Shown here: in pieces, positions 27,292-37,427 of the stretch
How the letters are laid out: every line of letters starts with the position of its first letter
How positions within the stretch are numbered: the first letter of the stretch is position 1
DNA from: Leptolyngbya sp. PCC 7375
Lineage (GTDB): Bacteria; Cyanobacteriota; Cyanobacteriia; Phormidesmidales; Phormidesmidaceae
DNA: 64,000 nt
Direction of reading: 5' to 3'
Assembly (NCBI RefSeq): GCF_000316115.1
Contig: NZ_JH993797.1
Coordinates: 1,102,486-1,166,485, forward strand
Translations under genes and position numbers: made by a program
Notes under the pieces: generated by a model
What the model saw: the letters and a program-made list of their open reading frames with translations, nothing else
What the model was told of the DNA's origin: nothing
Database searches by the model: none

Positions 27292-29595
27292 TCAGAACCG
27301 ACTATGGAATGTCCGATTCACAACATCCATCTGTTGATCACGGGTGAGTTTGATAAAGTTCACCGCATAGCCAGAGACCCGAATGGTTAGCTGAGGATAG
27401 TTTTCAGGATGATCCATGGCATCCAACAACGTCTCACGGTTGAGCACATTGACATTAATATGCTGTCCTGTGTTGTGGAAATAACCATCCAGTAAACCGA
27501 CTAGATTGTTAATCTGATCAGTCTCGGTTTTACCCAGGGCAGCAGGCACAATGGAGAAGGTGTAGGAAATACCGTCCTGAGCATGCTGGTAAGGTAGCTG
27601 AGCCACTGATTCGCAAGCTGCGATCGCACCTTTGGTGTCGCGACCGTGCATGGGGTTAGCACCGGGGGCAAAGGGTTCACCAGCTTTACGACCGTCGGGG
27701 GTACTGCCAGTCTTTTTCCCGTAGACCACGTTGGACGTAATGGTCAGAATAGACTGGGTGGGAACAGCATTGCGATACGTCTTGTGCTGACGAATGTGAT
27801 CCATAAAGCGCTGCACCAGCTCGGAGGCAATATCGTCTGCCCGATGATCATTGTTGCCAAAGGCAGGATAATTAACCTGGACATCATAGTCAACTGCTAA
27901 GCCAGCCTCATTACGAATCACTTTCACCTGACCATATTTGATGGCGGAGAGCGAATCTGCGATGACGGATAGGCCAGCAATACCACAAGCCATGGTGCGA
28001 TAGACATTTCTATCGTGCAGGGCCATCTCCAGCCTTTCATAGCAGTACTTGTCGTGCATATAGTGAATCACATTGAGGGTGTTCACATAGAGTTTTGCCA
28101 GCCAGGCCATCAGCACATCAAACTTGGCGTTGACCTCGTCATAGTCCAGAATATCGCCGGTAACAGGGGCATAGGCAGGCGTAATCTGTTCTCCAGACTT
28201 CTCGTCTTTACCGCCGTTGATGGCATATAGGAGGGCTTTGGCTAAATTCACCCGGGCACCAAAGAATTGCATCTGTTTGCCAATGGGCATGGCTGATACA
28301 CAGCAAGCGATGCCATAGTCATCTCCATAGTCGGCCCGCATCAGGTCGTCGTTTTCATACTGGATGGAGCTGGTATCTTTCGAGACTTTGGCACAGAACT
28401 GCTTAAATTCCAGAGGTAGCCGTTCTGACCACAGCACAGTCAGGTTTGGCTCTGGAGCGGGTCCCAGATTATACAGGGTTTGCAGACACCGAAAACTGGT
28501 TTTTGTCACCAAAGGACGACCGTCTAGCCCAATGCCGCCAATGGATTCAGTTACCCACACCGGATCTCCGGAGAACAGCTGGTTATACTCCGGCGTGCGC
28601 AAGAATCGCACCATTCGCAGTTTCATGACAAACTGATCGATCAGTTCCTGGGCCTCTGGCTCTTTTAAATCGCCATTGGTCAGATCCCGTTGAATATAAA
28701 TGTCTAAGAACGTTGACACCCGCCCCAGGGACATGGCCGCACCGTTTTGTTCTTTAATCGCCCCTAGATAGCCAAAGTAAGTCCACTGTACGGCTTCTTT
28801 GGCATTGACAGCTGGCTGGCTAATGTCAAATCCATAGGCGGCAGCCATTTGACGCAATTCTTGTAGGGCACGAATCTGCTCAGAAATCTCTTCCCGTTGC
28901 GTAATAATCGATTCATCCAGGGTATCTACCTCTAAGGATTGAAGCTGCTGGTGCTTATCGAGAATAATGCGATCGCAACCATACAAGGCAACTCGCCGAT
29001 AGTCTCCAATGATTCTCCCCCGTCCATAGGCATCGGGCAAGCCAGTGATGATGCCTGAATGCCGGGCCCGTTTCATCTCTGTGGTGTAGGCATCAAATAC
29101 ACCGTCATTATGAGTCTTACGATACTTGGTAAAGATCTTGTGTGTTTGGGGATCAAGCTGATACCCATAGGCTTCTAAAGACTTTTTCACCACCCGAATG
29201 CCACCCAGGGGCATAATGGCCCGCTTCAGGGGTTTATCGGTTTGCAGCCCAACAATCTGCTCCAGGGATTGATCAATATATCCCGGTGCATGGGCCGTAA
29301 TGCCGGTGGGTAATTGGTTATCGGCCTCTAAAATACCGCGCTCACGCTCCAGCTGCATTAGCACTGTAACTTTCTCCCACAGCTGCCGGGTGCGATCGCT
29401 AATTCCAGCCAGAAACTCTCCACCCCCACTGTAGGGAGAATAGTTCTTCTGGATAAAATCTCGAACATTAATCTCATCGCCCCATGGCCCCATGGAAAAC
29501 TGACGCCATGGCTGTTTAGGCTCAGTTGAAGAAGGGATAGCTTCAACAACCGATGACGCCTGTTTTTTAGGGTTGACTGTGCTTGCTACACTCAT
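27292..29595 (-). CDS. pflB: Pyruvate formate-lyase
   Basis: The protein has 767 residues, normal for the enzyme. The adjacent active-site cysteines are visible in IACCVSAMP and the glycyl-radical site in RVSGYAVNF near the C-terminus. The opening ([12 protein letters not shown]) is typical of true pyruvate formate-lyases rather than other glycyl radical enzymes. It converts pyruvate and CoA to formate and acetyl-CoA without making NADH. It is the first gene of the unit pflB-pflA-adhE-glgX, although 293 bases with two palindromes separate it from pflA. A perfect 20-base palindrome lies 36 bases before its start codon. Confidence 0.96.
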   Translation of the reverse strand: MSVASTVNPKKQASSVVEAIPSSTEPKQPWRQFSMGPWGDEINVRDFIQKNYSPYSGGGEFLAGISDRTRQLWEKVTVLMQLERERGILEADNQLPTGITAHAPGYIDQSLEQIVGLQTDKPLKRAIMPLGGIRVVKKSLEAYGYQLDPQTHKIFTKYRKTHNDGVFDAYTTEMKRARHSGIITGLPDAYGRGRIIGDYRRVALYGCDRIILDKHQQLQSLEVDTLDESIITQREEISEQIRALQELRQMAAAYGFDISQPAVNAKEAVQWTYFGYLGAIKEQNGAAMSLGRVSTFLDIYIQRDLTNGDLKEPEAQELIDQFVMKLRMVRFLRTPEYNQLFSGDPVWVTESIGGIGLDGRPLVTKTSFRCLQTLYNLGPAPEPNLTVLWSERLPLEFKQFCAKVSKDTSSIQYENDDLMRADYGDDYGIACCVSAMPIGKQMQFFGARVNLAKALLYAINGGKDEKSGEQITPAYAPVTGDILDYDEVNAKFDVLMAWLAKLYVNTLNVIHYMHDKYCYERLEMALHDRNVYRTMACGIAGLSVIADSLSAIKYGQVKVIRNEAGLAVDYDVQVNYPAFGNNDHRADDIASELVQRFMDHIRQHKTYRNAVPTQSILTITSNVVYGKKTGSTPDGRKAGEPFAPGANPMHGRDTKGAIAACESVAQLPYQHAQDGISYTFSIVPAALGKTETDQINNLVGLLDGYFHNTGQHINVNVLNRETLLDAMDHPENYPQLTIRVSGYAVNFIKLTRDQQMDVVNRTFHSRF

Positions 29596-29631
29596 GATTT
29601 ACGATCTCCTAGCAACAGTACTGTTTTGAAC

Positions 29632-29651
29632 CATAACTGATATCAGTTATG
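29632..29651. promoter_or_regulatory. Perfect 20-base palindrome upstream of pflB, candidate operator
   Basis: CATAACTGATATCAGTTATG reads the same on both strands and ends 36 bases before the pflB ATG. A perfect 20-base match is most unlikely by chance. If the promoter suggested at 29678-29706 is right, the site lies just inside the leader, where a repressor would act. The AACTG-ATAT-CAGTT core has the 5-4-5 geometry of Crp/Fnr-family sites but not their usual TTGA half-site. Confidence 0.65.
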
Positions 29652-29677
29652 AAATGATGAAGTGCTTGATTTTGTGA

Positions 29678-29706
29678 AAAATAGTCAAAAATGATAACTC
29701 TGGCAA
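29678..29706 (-). promoter_or_regulatory. Candidate sigma-70 promoter for pflB
   Basis: On the minus strand, TTGCCA (29701-29706) and TATTTT (29678-29683) are separated by 17 bases, which fits a -35/-10 pair. Predicted transcription would start near 29671. No experiment supports this; several other AT-rich hexamers exist in the region. Confidence 0.3.
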
Positions 29707-30302
29707 TGTCATGCCCTTATTCCTTCATAAGACTTTGTTATCCTTACGCCAAGGAAAAAACTAAATTCACAAAGTTGAGAAAATGGAATTTCAGTAATTT
29801 ACGTACGATAGACAGTCTCCACCTTTGACCACGCAAGAATTCCCAATGGTTGATTGATTGATGCTGACAGCTAGATTCTAATGATTAGTTATAAATCCTC
29901 AATGCTACTTGCGTACTACGCACACCTATATACCTAAGACCGTCTAAAACAACTGACAAGAAATTAGCTATCTACAACCTGTAAAATCTGAAAAATCTGA
30001 AAAGGCCCCCAGACGACACTTAATGAGTAATCTTGCTTACTTGTTCATCATAGCAAAAAAAATAGAGGCTAAAGGCATTCCTAATACGGTTATGTTACGT
30101 TTCTAAAAAACATCATGATGTATTGAAAAATTCTTAATAAACAACCTGCCTGTTTCCAAACTTCTTGCCGGAGAATAATGTTGTAGGGGTTACCAATTTC
30201 GAAAGAATTTTGTGTTGAGAAACACCTTTAACAAGAATAAGAACATTTATATATCTGCTTAATATAATCCATAGAAAAAACAAGATACACTTTATAAGTT
30301 CA

Positions 30303-30318
30303 AATGTCATGTGACATT
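30303..30318. promoter_or_regulatory. Inverted repeat upstream of the acyl-CoA synthetase gene
   Basis: AATGTCA and TGACATT surround two bases (TG). The TGTCA/TGACA halves recall Crp/Fnr-family sites, but the spacing is shorter than usual, so the binding protein is unknown. Confidence 0.4.
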
Positions 30319-30474
30319 ATCTTTATAAAGTTTTCAGAGTTGAGAACTTTGAAAACTTTGGGCTATTGATAGTCCAGGAAGACCATTCGGGATTACTACT
30401 AGAAATAGGCTACTAGCATGCCTCGCTCGTGAAATCAGCTAAACCTTTAGATGTATTTGGGGCATTATTGATTT

Positions 30475-33267
30475 ATGACTAGCTTCAATGTCAGTGGTTA
30501 TATGGGTGAAACAGAAACGATACCCCATAAAACAGATCAAAATTCTCTTCAGTTAGATCAGCTTCTTTGTCCAGATCCTGCCCACGATATTCTCCGCTAC
30601 GATTATCAGCCACTCTCGCCTTTTTTTGCGCCGCAAACTGTCGCCGTTATCGGTGCTACTGAACGTCCCGGTAGTGTAGGGCGCACCGTGCTCTGGAACC
30701 TCATTAGTAGTTCTTTTGGAGGCACTGTTTTCCCCGTTCACCCAACCCGGACCAATGTCCTTGGCATTAAGGCCTATCCCACCATTGGTCATGTGCCTGA
30801 GCAAGTCGATTTAGCCATTATAGCCATCCCTGCTCAGGGGGTACCTGCAGTTATTGAACAATGTGGGATCGCAGGTGTTGCAGGCGTAATTATTCTTTCT
30901 GCAGGTTTTAGGGAAGTGGGTGAAGCCGGTGCCGCTTTAGAAGCGGCTGTTTTAGCTACAGCTCGACGTCACCAACTCAGAGTGCTAGGACCTAATTGTT
31001 TAGGTCTAATGTGTCCCATCAGCGGTCTCAATGCCACGTTTGCGGGCACCATGGCCAAGCCAGGCAGCGTTGGTTTTATTAGTCAAAGTGGCGCTCTGTG
31101 TACCTCAATCTTGGATTGGAGTCTCCGGGAAAATGTTGGCTTTAGTGCCTTTGTTTCCATCGGATCAATGTTGGATATAGACTGGGGAGATTTGATCTAC
31201 TATCTGGGTGACGATCCGGCGACCCACAGCATTGTCATCTATATGGAGACCATAGGTAATGCCCGATCGTTTCTCTCGGCAGCTCGAGAAGTGGCCCTGA
31301 GTAAGCCGATTATTGTGATCAAATCAGGGCGTACCCAGTTGGCAGCCCAGGCCGCTGCTTCCCATACAGGCGCTATGGCCGGCAGCGATGAGGTGTTGGA
31401 CGCGGCATTTCGGCGCTGTGGGGTGTTGCGGGTTAACACCATTGACGAGCTGTTTAATTTAGCAGAAGTCTTAGGAAAACAACCCCGTCCTCGTGGTAAA
31501 CGGCTAACAATTCTCACCAATGCTGGAGGACCGGGGGTGTTGGCTACAGATGCCCTGATTCGCAATGGAGGAGAACTAGCTGCCCTGAGTGCTGAAACCG
31601 TAGAGACCCTCGATACATTGTTGCCCAACCATTGGAGCCGTCAGAATCCCATCGATATTTTAGGGGATGCTACCCCAGAACGATATGGTGCGGCCCTTGA
31701 TGTGCTGGCACAGGACCGCAACAGTGATGGCCTTTTGGTGATTCTAACGCCCCAGGCCATGACCCAACCCGCTGAAACAGCGGCCCAGCTACAGTCAAGG
31801 GTAGACCATTGGAAAGATAGACCCCTGTTGGCTAGCTGGATGGGCACAGATGTGGTGGCTACAGGTGAAGCTCAACTCAATCGGAGCAGTATCTTTACCT
31901 TGCCGTATCCTGATGCTGCGGCCCAGGTCTTTACGTTAATGGCCCGCTACAGTGATAACCTCCATGCTCTCTATGAAACGCCTAGCCTCACAACAACGCC
32001 AACTTTTGATACCACCCCCATCAGTGAGTTATTGACTCGTGCGAGGGCAGAGCACCGTTTGCTGTTAAGTGAGTGGGAGTCTAAAGCGTTACTGAACGCC
32101 TACGGAATTCCCACTGTTACCACTAAACTGGCTACTTCGGTAGATGAGGCGGTCACCCTGGCTGAACAAATTGGCTATCCAGTGGTGCTGAAGCTGCACT
32201 CCCATACCATCACTCACAAAACCGATGTGGGCGGTGTACAGCTTAATTTGTCAGACGAAATGGCAGTACGGGCAGCCTATCGGTTGATTATGGCCATTGG
32301 CCAACCGGGAGATTGTTTGGGTGTGACGGTGCAGCCCATGGTGCTGCGCACTGGCTATGAGCTGATTTTGGGCAGTAGCGTCGATGAACAGCTAGGCCCC
32401 GTTTTGCTATTTGGCAGTGGTGGACAGCTGGTGGAAGTCTATTGCGATCGCGCCCTCGGTTTGCCACCGCTCAATACCACCCTGGCTCGGCGTCTAATGG
32501 AAAAAACCCAGATCTATAAAGCGCTTAAGGGGGTACGCGGTCAGCCGAGTATTGATCTTGCTGCCCTTGAACAGCTGCTGGTGAGATTTAGCCAGCTGGT
32601 GGTGGCCTATCCTGAAATTAAAGAGATTGAGATCAATCCGCTGTTGGCATCTGCAGAGCAGCTACTGGCTTTGGATGCACGCGTGGTGCTCCATGATCCC
32701 GATATACCAGAAGATCATTTGCCCAAGCCTGCAATTCGCCCGTATCCCAAACAATACATTAAGCCTTGGGCACTACCTGAGGGCATGGGAGTGACAATTC
32801 GACCCATTTCGCCTGAAGATGAGCCATTAATTGTCGATTTCCATAAAACCCTGTCAGAAGAGAGTATTTACTTTCGATATTTTCATTTGATCAAACTACA
32901 GGCCCGGGTTGCCCATGAACGTCTGACCCGGATCTGTTTTATTGACTACGATCGGGAAATGGCGTTAGTGGCTGAATATCAGGTTCCAGCTACGCAGCAA
33001 AGAATGATCTTGGGAGTAGCTCGCCTCAGCCGACTGCATGGTCTCAATGAAGCAGAATTTGGCATGTTGATCAATGACCAATATCAAGGACGAGGATTGG
33101 GGACAGAGCTCTTGCGATCGCTAATCAATATCGGTCAAGCTGAAGAACTGACTCGGATTTCAGCCGATATCTTGCCAGAGAACCAGGCAATGCAGCATCT
33201 TTGTAAAAAGCTGGGATTTACCCTTCAGCGAGATCAAGGTGAATTGCGAGCCTATCTAGATCTCTAG
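30475..33267 (+). CDS. ADP-forming acyl/acetyl-CoA synthetase fused to a GNAT acetyltransferase
   Basis: The protein has 930 residues. In order, it has a CoA-binding Rossmann domain (about 50-150, [16 protein letters not shown]), two ligase-CoA domains (to about 480), an ATP-grasp domain (about 535-755, [20 protein letters not shown]) and a C-terminal GNAT domain (about 775-930, with the acetyl-CoA loop [12 protein letters not shown]). The phosphohistidine position of ADP-forming synthetases is retained (His297 in [11 protein letters not shown]). The synthetase half may therefore turn acetyl-CoA, ADP and phosphate into acetate and ATP, and need not be the inactive sensor half of a Pat-type protein acetyltransferase. 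The GNAT half could acetylate a lysine of a target protein. It is divergent from pflB, which fits a role in fermentation. Confidence 0.85.
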   Translation: MTSFNVSGYMGETETIPHKTDQNSLQLDQLLCPDPAHDILRYDYQPLSPFFAPQTVAVIGATERPGSVGRTVLWNLISSSFGGTVFPVHPTRTNVLGIKAYPTIGHVPEQVDLAIIAIPAQGVPAVIEQCGIAGVAGVIILSAGFREVGEAGAALEAAVLATARRHQLRVLGPNCLGLMCPISGLNATFAGTMAKPGSVGFISQSGALCTSILDWSLRENVGFSAFVSIGSMLDIDWGDLIYYLGDDPATHSIVIYMETIGNARSFLSAAREVALSKPIIVIKSGRTQLAAQAAASHTGAMAGSDEVLDAAFRRCGVLRVNTIDELFNLAEVLGKQPRPRGKRLTILTNAGGPGVLATDALIRNGGELAALSAETVETLDTLLPNHWSRQNPIDILGDATPERYGAALDVLAQDRNSDGLLVILTPQAMTQPAETAAQLQSRVDHWKDRPLLASWMGTDVVATGEAQLNRSSIFTLPYPDAAAQVFTLMARYSDNLHALYETPSLTTTPTFDTTPISELLTRARAEHRLLLSEWESKALLNAYGIPTVTTKLATSVDEAVTLAEQIGYPVVLKLHSHTITHKTDVGGVQLNLSDEMAVRAAYRLIMAIGQPGDCLGVTVQPMVLRTGYELILGSSVDEQLGPVLLFGSGGQLVEVYCDRALGLPPLNTTLARRLMEKTQIYKALKGVRGQPSIDLAALEQLLVRFSQLVVAYPEIKEIEINPLLASAEQLLALDARVVLHDPDIPEDHLPKPAIRPYPKQYIKPWALPEGMGVTIRPISPEDEPLIVDFHKTLSEESIYFRYFHLIKLQARVAHERLTRICFIDYDREMALVAEYQVPATQQRMILGVARLSRLHGLNEAEFGMLINDQYQGRGLGTELLRSLINIGQAEELTRISADILPENQAMQHLCKKLGFTLQRDQGELRAYLDL

Positions 33268-33687
33268 ATGTGCAGGAGTCAGGAGTTAAGAGTCAGAGAG
33301 GGCCTGATCTCCTCCTGACGGTTGATTCCTGACTTCTAATGACTCTCGTTAAAACAACGTCTCGCCTGGAATTGATACCCAATCCAGGTGAATTTATTTA
33401 GACTTTTTTAAGGATTAACCAGCCCCGTATCCTGACAGAAAAACTGTTTTTTTGTGAGAGAAATCTCATATTTGTTGTTCCGTATCTAAACCATTTTTCA
33501 TAAAACCATGGGTCTTTTGGAAGTAATTGGCCAAGATATAAAAATGAGTTGAAAGTTCAGCCTCAATTGACGAATTGTGCGCCCTAATGGATAAGAGGAT
33601 ATTCCTCAATAGACAATTCTAATTTGAAGTAGAGAGTATTCTCTATACAGAAAGAGCTGATTTCGTTTCTTCGCATAGAGGCAACCA
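33268..33687. other. Intergenic region before the oxidase operon
   Basis: This 420-base region has no gene. Just after the synthetase gene are imperfect inverted copies of a GGAGTCAGGAGT-type repeat (about 33270-33350), common in cyanobacteria. TGAGA-GAAA-TCTCA at 33455-33468 is a 5-4-5 inverted repeat that could be a regulator site. The oxidase promoter should lie between there and 33687. Confidence 0.45.
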
Positions 33688-34191
33688 GTGTTCCAAAATC
33701 TATTACCCCCTCTCAATAATCACAATCTGCCCTATCCCGATACTATTCACCCCATCGTGGTGCATTTTGTTATCGCCATGGTGTTATTCGCTGTTCTTTG
33801 TGATGTGATTGGGTATTTCACCAAAAATACTCGCCTGTATGAGGTCAGCTGGTGGAATATGATGTTTGCGACGATTTCTATTTTTATTGCCGTTATTTTT
33901 GGCCAAATTGAAGCTGGTTTGGCTACGCCCTACACAGTGGCTACTGGAGATCTAAATCTGCACACCCTGCTGGGTTGGTCCCTTTCTGGTATTTTGGCAG
34001 CCATTACGGGTTGGCGTTATATCATTCGACTACGTACCCCAGATACATTACCGATGGCCTACATGGGGATGAATGTTGTCCTGACAGGAATTGTCTTATT
34101 CCAAACCTATCTGGGGGACAAATTGGTTTGGATCTATGGTCTCCATACTGAAGCTGTGGTTGAGGCGGCACGGGGAGGTCTGTTGCAATGA
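33688..34191 (+). CDS. DUF2231 membrane protein, first gene of the oxidase operon
   Basis: This 167-residue protein has about four membrane helices. It starts at a GTG (33688) with AGAGG just upstream. The conserved opening (TIHPIVVHFVIAMVLF) and the overall pattern are those of DUF2231. Its stop overlaps the next start (ATGA), so translation is coupled. In cyanobacteria, pairs of such genes lie before the coxBAC genes of the alternative oxidase; a role in assembly or electron input has been suggested by position only. Confidence 0.8.
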   Translation: MFQNLLPPLNNHNLPYPDTIHPIVVHFVIAMVLFAVLCDVIGYFTKNTRLYEVSWWNMMFATISIFIAVIFGQIEAGLATPYTVATGDLNLHTLLGWSLSGILAAITGWRYIIRLRTPDTLPMAYMGMNVVLTGIVLFQTYLGDKLVWIYGLHTEAVVEAARGGLLQ

Positions 34192-34817
34192 GCCTTGAAC
34201 TGTCCAACGGTGAGCTTGTAACGCCAGTGTTCGCTATGGGAGTCAATGGGTTACCCTATGGTTTGCCAATCCATCCTAATCTGGTACATCTGACGTTAGG
34301 GTTGTTTATTGCTGCGATCGCATTTGATATTGTGGCGGCCCTATTTCCCCTTGACAAGGCAATCTTTAAATTTCTCGCCATTCCAGCCACCAGCTCAAAC
34401 CTTTACGACGTTGGCTGGTACAACATGCTGGCAGCGGCGATCATTACCTTTTTTACGGTAACGGCTGGGTTTTACGAAATTCTGTTAGCTGATCCCCCCC
34501 AGGACATGGTCAGTCCTTGGGGATTGGGCGCAATGGATACCATGGTGTGGCACGGTGTTGGCGGCGTACTTTTGTTAGGCCTGATTGTTGCCATGACTGT
34601 CTGGCGTGGATTTCAGCGGTATGTGTGGCGACAGGATCGGGCACGTCAGGTGCAGTGGAGCTATTTAATTGCTGGTCTTGGCATCTTTGTACTGATGTTT
34701 GTTCATGGCACCTTAGGGGCACATCTTGGAGCCGATTTTGGTCTTCACATCAGTGCCGATCGTGTGATTCGAGCCGGACTTGATCCCAATACCCAACTGA
34801 ATCTCTCCATCAAATAG
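34188..34817 (+). CDS. DUF2231 membrane protein, second gene of the oxidase operon
   Basis: The protein has 209 residues and about four helices. It shares with its neighbour the opening LPIHPNLVHLTLGLF, where the His residues could hold a metal or heme, and it has a further conserved His in MVWHGVGGVL. It overlaps the previous gene by four bases and ends 17 bases before coxB. The two proteins look like ancient duplicates and could form a heterodimer in the membrane. Confidence 0.8.
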   Translation: MSLELSNGELVTPVFAMGVNGLPYGLPIHPNLVHLTLGLFIAAIAFDIVAALFPLDKAIFKFLAIPATSSNLYDVGWYNMLAAAIITFFTVTAGFYEILLADPPQDMVSPWGLGAMDTMVWHGVGGVLLLGLIVAMTVWRGFQRYVWRQDRARQVQWSYLIAGLGIFVLMFVHGTLGAHLGADFGLHISADRVIRAGLDPNTQLNLSIK

Positions 34818-34834
34818 TAGGAACCCTGACACCG

Positions 34835-35752
34835 ATGAATCGACGCACGATTTTAGTTTTAGTGGGATTAGCCATTGCCGATCTCTTTATTAGCGTTTGG
34901 GTGGGTCAACAAGCCTATCACTGGATGCCGCCCCAAGCCTCGGCGGAGTCCGTACTAGTGGACAATCTGTTTAGCTTTATGACCACCATCGGTAGCTTCA
35001 TCTTTTTAGGTGTAGTGGGGGCACTGCTATACGCAATTTTATTTCAGCGAGCGGCTAAATATGATGCGAGTGACGGCCCCCCCATTGAAGGCAACATTCC
35101 CCTAGAGGTGGTTTGGACGGCTATTCCGATCTTGTTGGTGATCTGGATTGGTACATTTAGCTATCAAACCTATGACCGTATGAGTATTCTTGGCCCCATG
35201 GAGCATAAGGCCATGGGGATGTCGATGGCAGAGGCTGCACCTGTTGCATCCCCCGAGGCTGAACAGTCTCCCATTAATGTCTATGCTCGACAGTGGGCCT
35301 GGGAATTTCACTATCCAGCCCAAAATATTCGCAGTACCGAGCTGCATTTACCTGTAAATCAGCGGGCTAAGCTACTGCTGTCCTCCGAAGATGTTCTCCA
35401 CGGCTTTTTTGTCCCCGCTTTTCGAGTCAAACAGGATGTGGTCCCAGGCCAGGAGATCGGATTTGAATTTACCCCCATTCGAGAAGGGCGCTATCGGTTG
35501 CGAGATTCAGAATATAGTGGCACTTATTTTGCGGCCAATCAAACCAACGTCGTTGTGGAGTCTGCCGAAGATTACGAACAATGGCTGACAACAGTGGCCT
35601 CTCTGCCCCCCACTCCAGCCCAGAATGTGGCCTATGAAGAGTTCAACCGCACCACCACCCAAAACCCCATTGGGTTAGGTTGGAAGACGGTTAAGCCAGC
35701 CCCTGCTCCGATTGTAAATTACGCCAGTTCAGAGGACGATTTCCATGAGTAA
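34835..35752 (+). CDS. coxB: Heme-copper oxidase subunit II lacking the CuA site (alternative oxidase type)
   Basis: The protein has 305 residues with two N-terminal membrane helices and a C-terminal cupredoxin-like domain. True cytochrome c oxidases bind CuA with C-x-E-x3-C...H...M. Here the equivalent segment reads D224-S-E-Y-S-G (followed by TYFA), so both Cys and the following His are missing. The earlier His survives (VLHGFFVPAF). This absence defines the cyanobacterial alternative respiratory terminal oxidase (ARTO) and the Anabaena Cox3 type, which are thought to take electrons from quinol rather than cytochrome c or plastocyanin. The gene overlaps coxA by eight bases. Confidence 0.88.
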   Translation: MNRRTILVLVGLAIADLFISVWVGQQAYHWMPPQASAESVLVDNLFSFMTTIGSFIFLGVVGALLYAILFQRAAKYDASDGPPIEGNIPLEVVWTAIPILLVIWIGTFSYQTYDRMSILGPMEHKAMGMSMAEAAPVASPEAEQSPINVYARQWAWEFHYPAQNIRSTELHLPVNQRAKLLLSSEDVLHGFFVPAFRVKQDVVPGQEIGFEFTPIREGRYRLRDSEYSGTYFAANQTNVVVESAEDYEQWLTTVASLPPTPAQNVAYEEFNRTTTQNPIGLGWKTVKPAPAPIVNYASSEDDFHE

Positions 35753-37427
35753 TGCATCTTTGGAGGTGACACCCCCCAATCTCCAACCCCAACCAGGAGC
35801 CCCGGATAACTGGCGCAGATTTTTTAGTTTTAGTACCGATCATAAAGTCATCGGGATTCAATATATTGTCATTGCGTTTGTCTTCTTTTTGTTTGGCGGC
35901 TTGTTGGCCATGATCATGCGGGGAGAGCTGATTACTCCCGAAGCGGATCTGGTGGATCGCACCGTATATAACGGACTGTTCACCATGCACGGCACCATTA
36001 TGCTGTTCATGTGGACGTTTCCCATGCTCAACGGCCTGGCCAATTATCTAGTGCCGTTAATGATTGGGGCACGGGATATGGCGTTTCCCCGGCTAAACGC
36101 TGCTGCGTTTTGGTTGGTGCCGATATTCGGGGTCATTCTCACCCTCAGCTTCTTTGTGCCGGGTGGACCGTCCCAATCGGGTTGGTGGGCCTATCCGCCG
36201 GTAAGTTTGCAGAATCCTACCGGCAACTTGATCAATGGCCAATCCCTATGGCTATTGGCCGTGGCCTTGTCGGGAGTATCTTCGATTATGGGTGCGGTCA
36301 ACATTGTCACCACCATTTTTAGAATGCGCGCTCCGGGGATGGGGTGGTTCAAAATGCCGGCCTTTTGCTGGACAGTACTTTCGGCTCAGATCATTCAGCT
36401 GTTTGGGTTGCCAGCACTAACGGCAGGTGCCGTCATGTTACTGCTGGATCTAACGGTGGGTACCAGCTTTTTTGAGCCCTCTCGCGGGGGTGACCCGATT
36501 CTCTATCAGCATTTCTTCTGGTTCTATTCCCATCCGGCGGTATACGTCATTATTCTGCCAATTTTTGGTATATTCTCAGAGGTATTCCCAGTTTATTCCC
36601 GCAAACCTCTCTTTGGCTATAAGATTGTTGTCCTATCGTCCCTAATCATCACTGGGCTGAGTGGTATTGTTTGGGTCCACCACATGTTTGCCAGTGGCAC
36701 TCCGGGCTGGATGCGCATGTTGTTTATGTTTACCACCATGATGATTTCCGTACCCACGGGGATCAAGGTATTTGCCTGGGTGGCGACGATTTGGGGCGGT
36801 AAGCTACGGCTGAAAACACCCATGTTGTTTGCCCTGGGCGGCCTATTTATGTTTCTCTTTGCCGGGATTACCGGCATTATGCTCTCGTCGGCCCCCTTTG
36901 ATATCCACGTTAATAACACCTACTTTGTGGTCGGCCACTTCCACTACGTTATCTATGGAGCCGTTGTGATGGGCTTCTATGCTGCCATTTATCACTGGTT
37001 TCCCAAGATGACCGGGCGCATGTACTACGAGGGCTTGGGTCAATTGCACTTTGTGCTCACCTTTATTGGCACCAATCTCAACTTTTTACCCATGCACCCC
37101 CTCGGGTTGCAGGGCATGCCCCGGCGGGTGGCTTCCTATGATCCAGAGTTTGCTTTCTGGAATGTTCTAGCGAGCCTCGGTGGCTTTTTATTAGGGGTAT
37201 CAACACTGCCCTTTATCTTGAATATTTTGAGTGCTTGGGTGAGAGGTGAGGAAGCTGGAGATAATCCCTGGCGCGCCATTGGTTTGGAATGGTTGGTATC
37301 ATCTCCACCTCCCCACGAGAACTTTGATGAGATTCCGGTTGTTGTGTCGGCTCCCTATGGTTACGGCAGCAATGAACCTTTAGTTGAAAATAATCCAACA
37401 AAGGAGTTGGCCAGTGAGCACAGCTAA
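35745..37427 (+). CDS. coxA: Heme-copper oxidase subunit I
   Basis: This 560-residue protein has about 12 membrane helices. It has the low-spin heme ligand in MHGTIMLFMW, the CuB His with cross-linked Tyr in YSHPAVYV, the His pair in VWVHHMF and the heme a3/low-spin pair in VGHFHYV. All redox centres of a working oxygen-reducing oxidase are therefore present. It belongs to the operon with DUF2231, coxB and coxC. With a subunit II that lacks CuA it is the catalytic subunit of an alternative oxidase, probably in the cytoplasmic membrane. Lowering oxygen for nitrogenase is a likely job given the nearby nif cluster. Confidence 0.95.
   Translation: MSNASLEVTPPNLQPQPGAPDNWRRFFSFSTDHKVIGIQYIVIAFVFFLFGGLLAMIMRGELITPEADLVDRTVYNGLFTMHGTIMLFMWTFPMLNGLANYLVPLMIGARDMAFPRLNAAAFWLVPIFGVILTLSFFVPGGPSQSGWWAYPPVSLQNPTGNLINGQSLWLLAVALSGVSSIMGAVNIVTTIFRMRAPGMGWFKMPAFCWTVLSAQIIQLFGLPALTAGAVMLLLDLTVGTSFFEPSRGGDPILYQHFFWFYSHPAVYVIILPIFGIFSEVFPVYSRKPLFGYKIVVLSSLIITGLSGIVWVHHMFASGTPGWMRMLFMFTTMMISVPTGIKVFAWVATIWGGKLRLKTPMLFALGGLFMFLFAGITGIMLSSAPFDIHVNNTYFVVGHFHYVIYGAVVMGFYAAIYHWFPKMTGRMYYEGLGQLHFVLTFIGTNLNFLPMHPLGLQGMPRRVASYDPEFAFWNVLASLGGFLLGVSTLPFILNILSAWVRGEEAGDNPWRAIGLEWLVSSPPPHENFDEIPVVVSAPYGYGSNEPLVENNPTKELASEHS

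Larger units (their letters stand above)
29596..30474. other. Long divergent control region between pflB and the acyl-CoA synthetase gene
   Basis: This 879-base AT-rich region has no gene on either strand. It contains the pflB operator-like palindrome and, at 30303-30318, AATGTCA-TG-TGACATT (seven-base arms), about 156 bases before the acyl-CoA synthetase start. The size suggests complex control of both fermentation branches. Confidence 0.5.

Noticed and set aside
33455..33468. TGAGA-GAAA-TCTCA as an Fnr-family site for the oxidase operon
   Set aside because: The geometry fits but the half-sites do not resemble TTGA; kept only as a note in the spacer entry.
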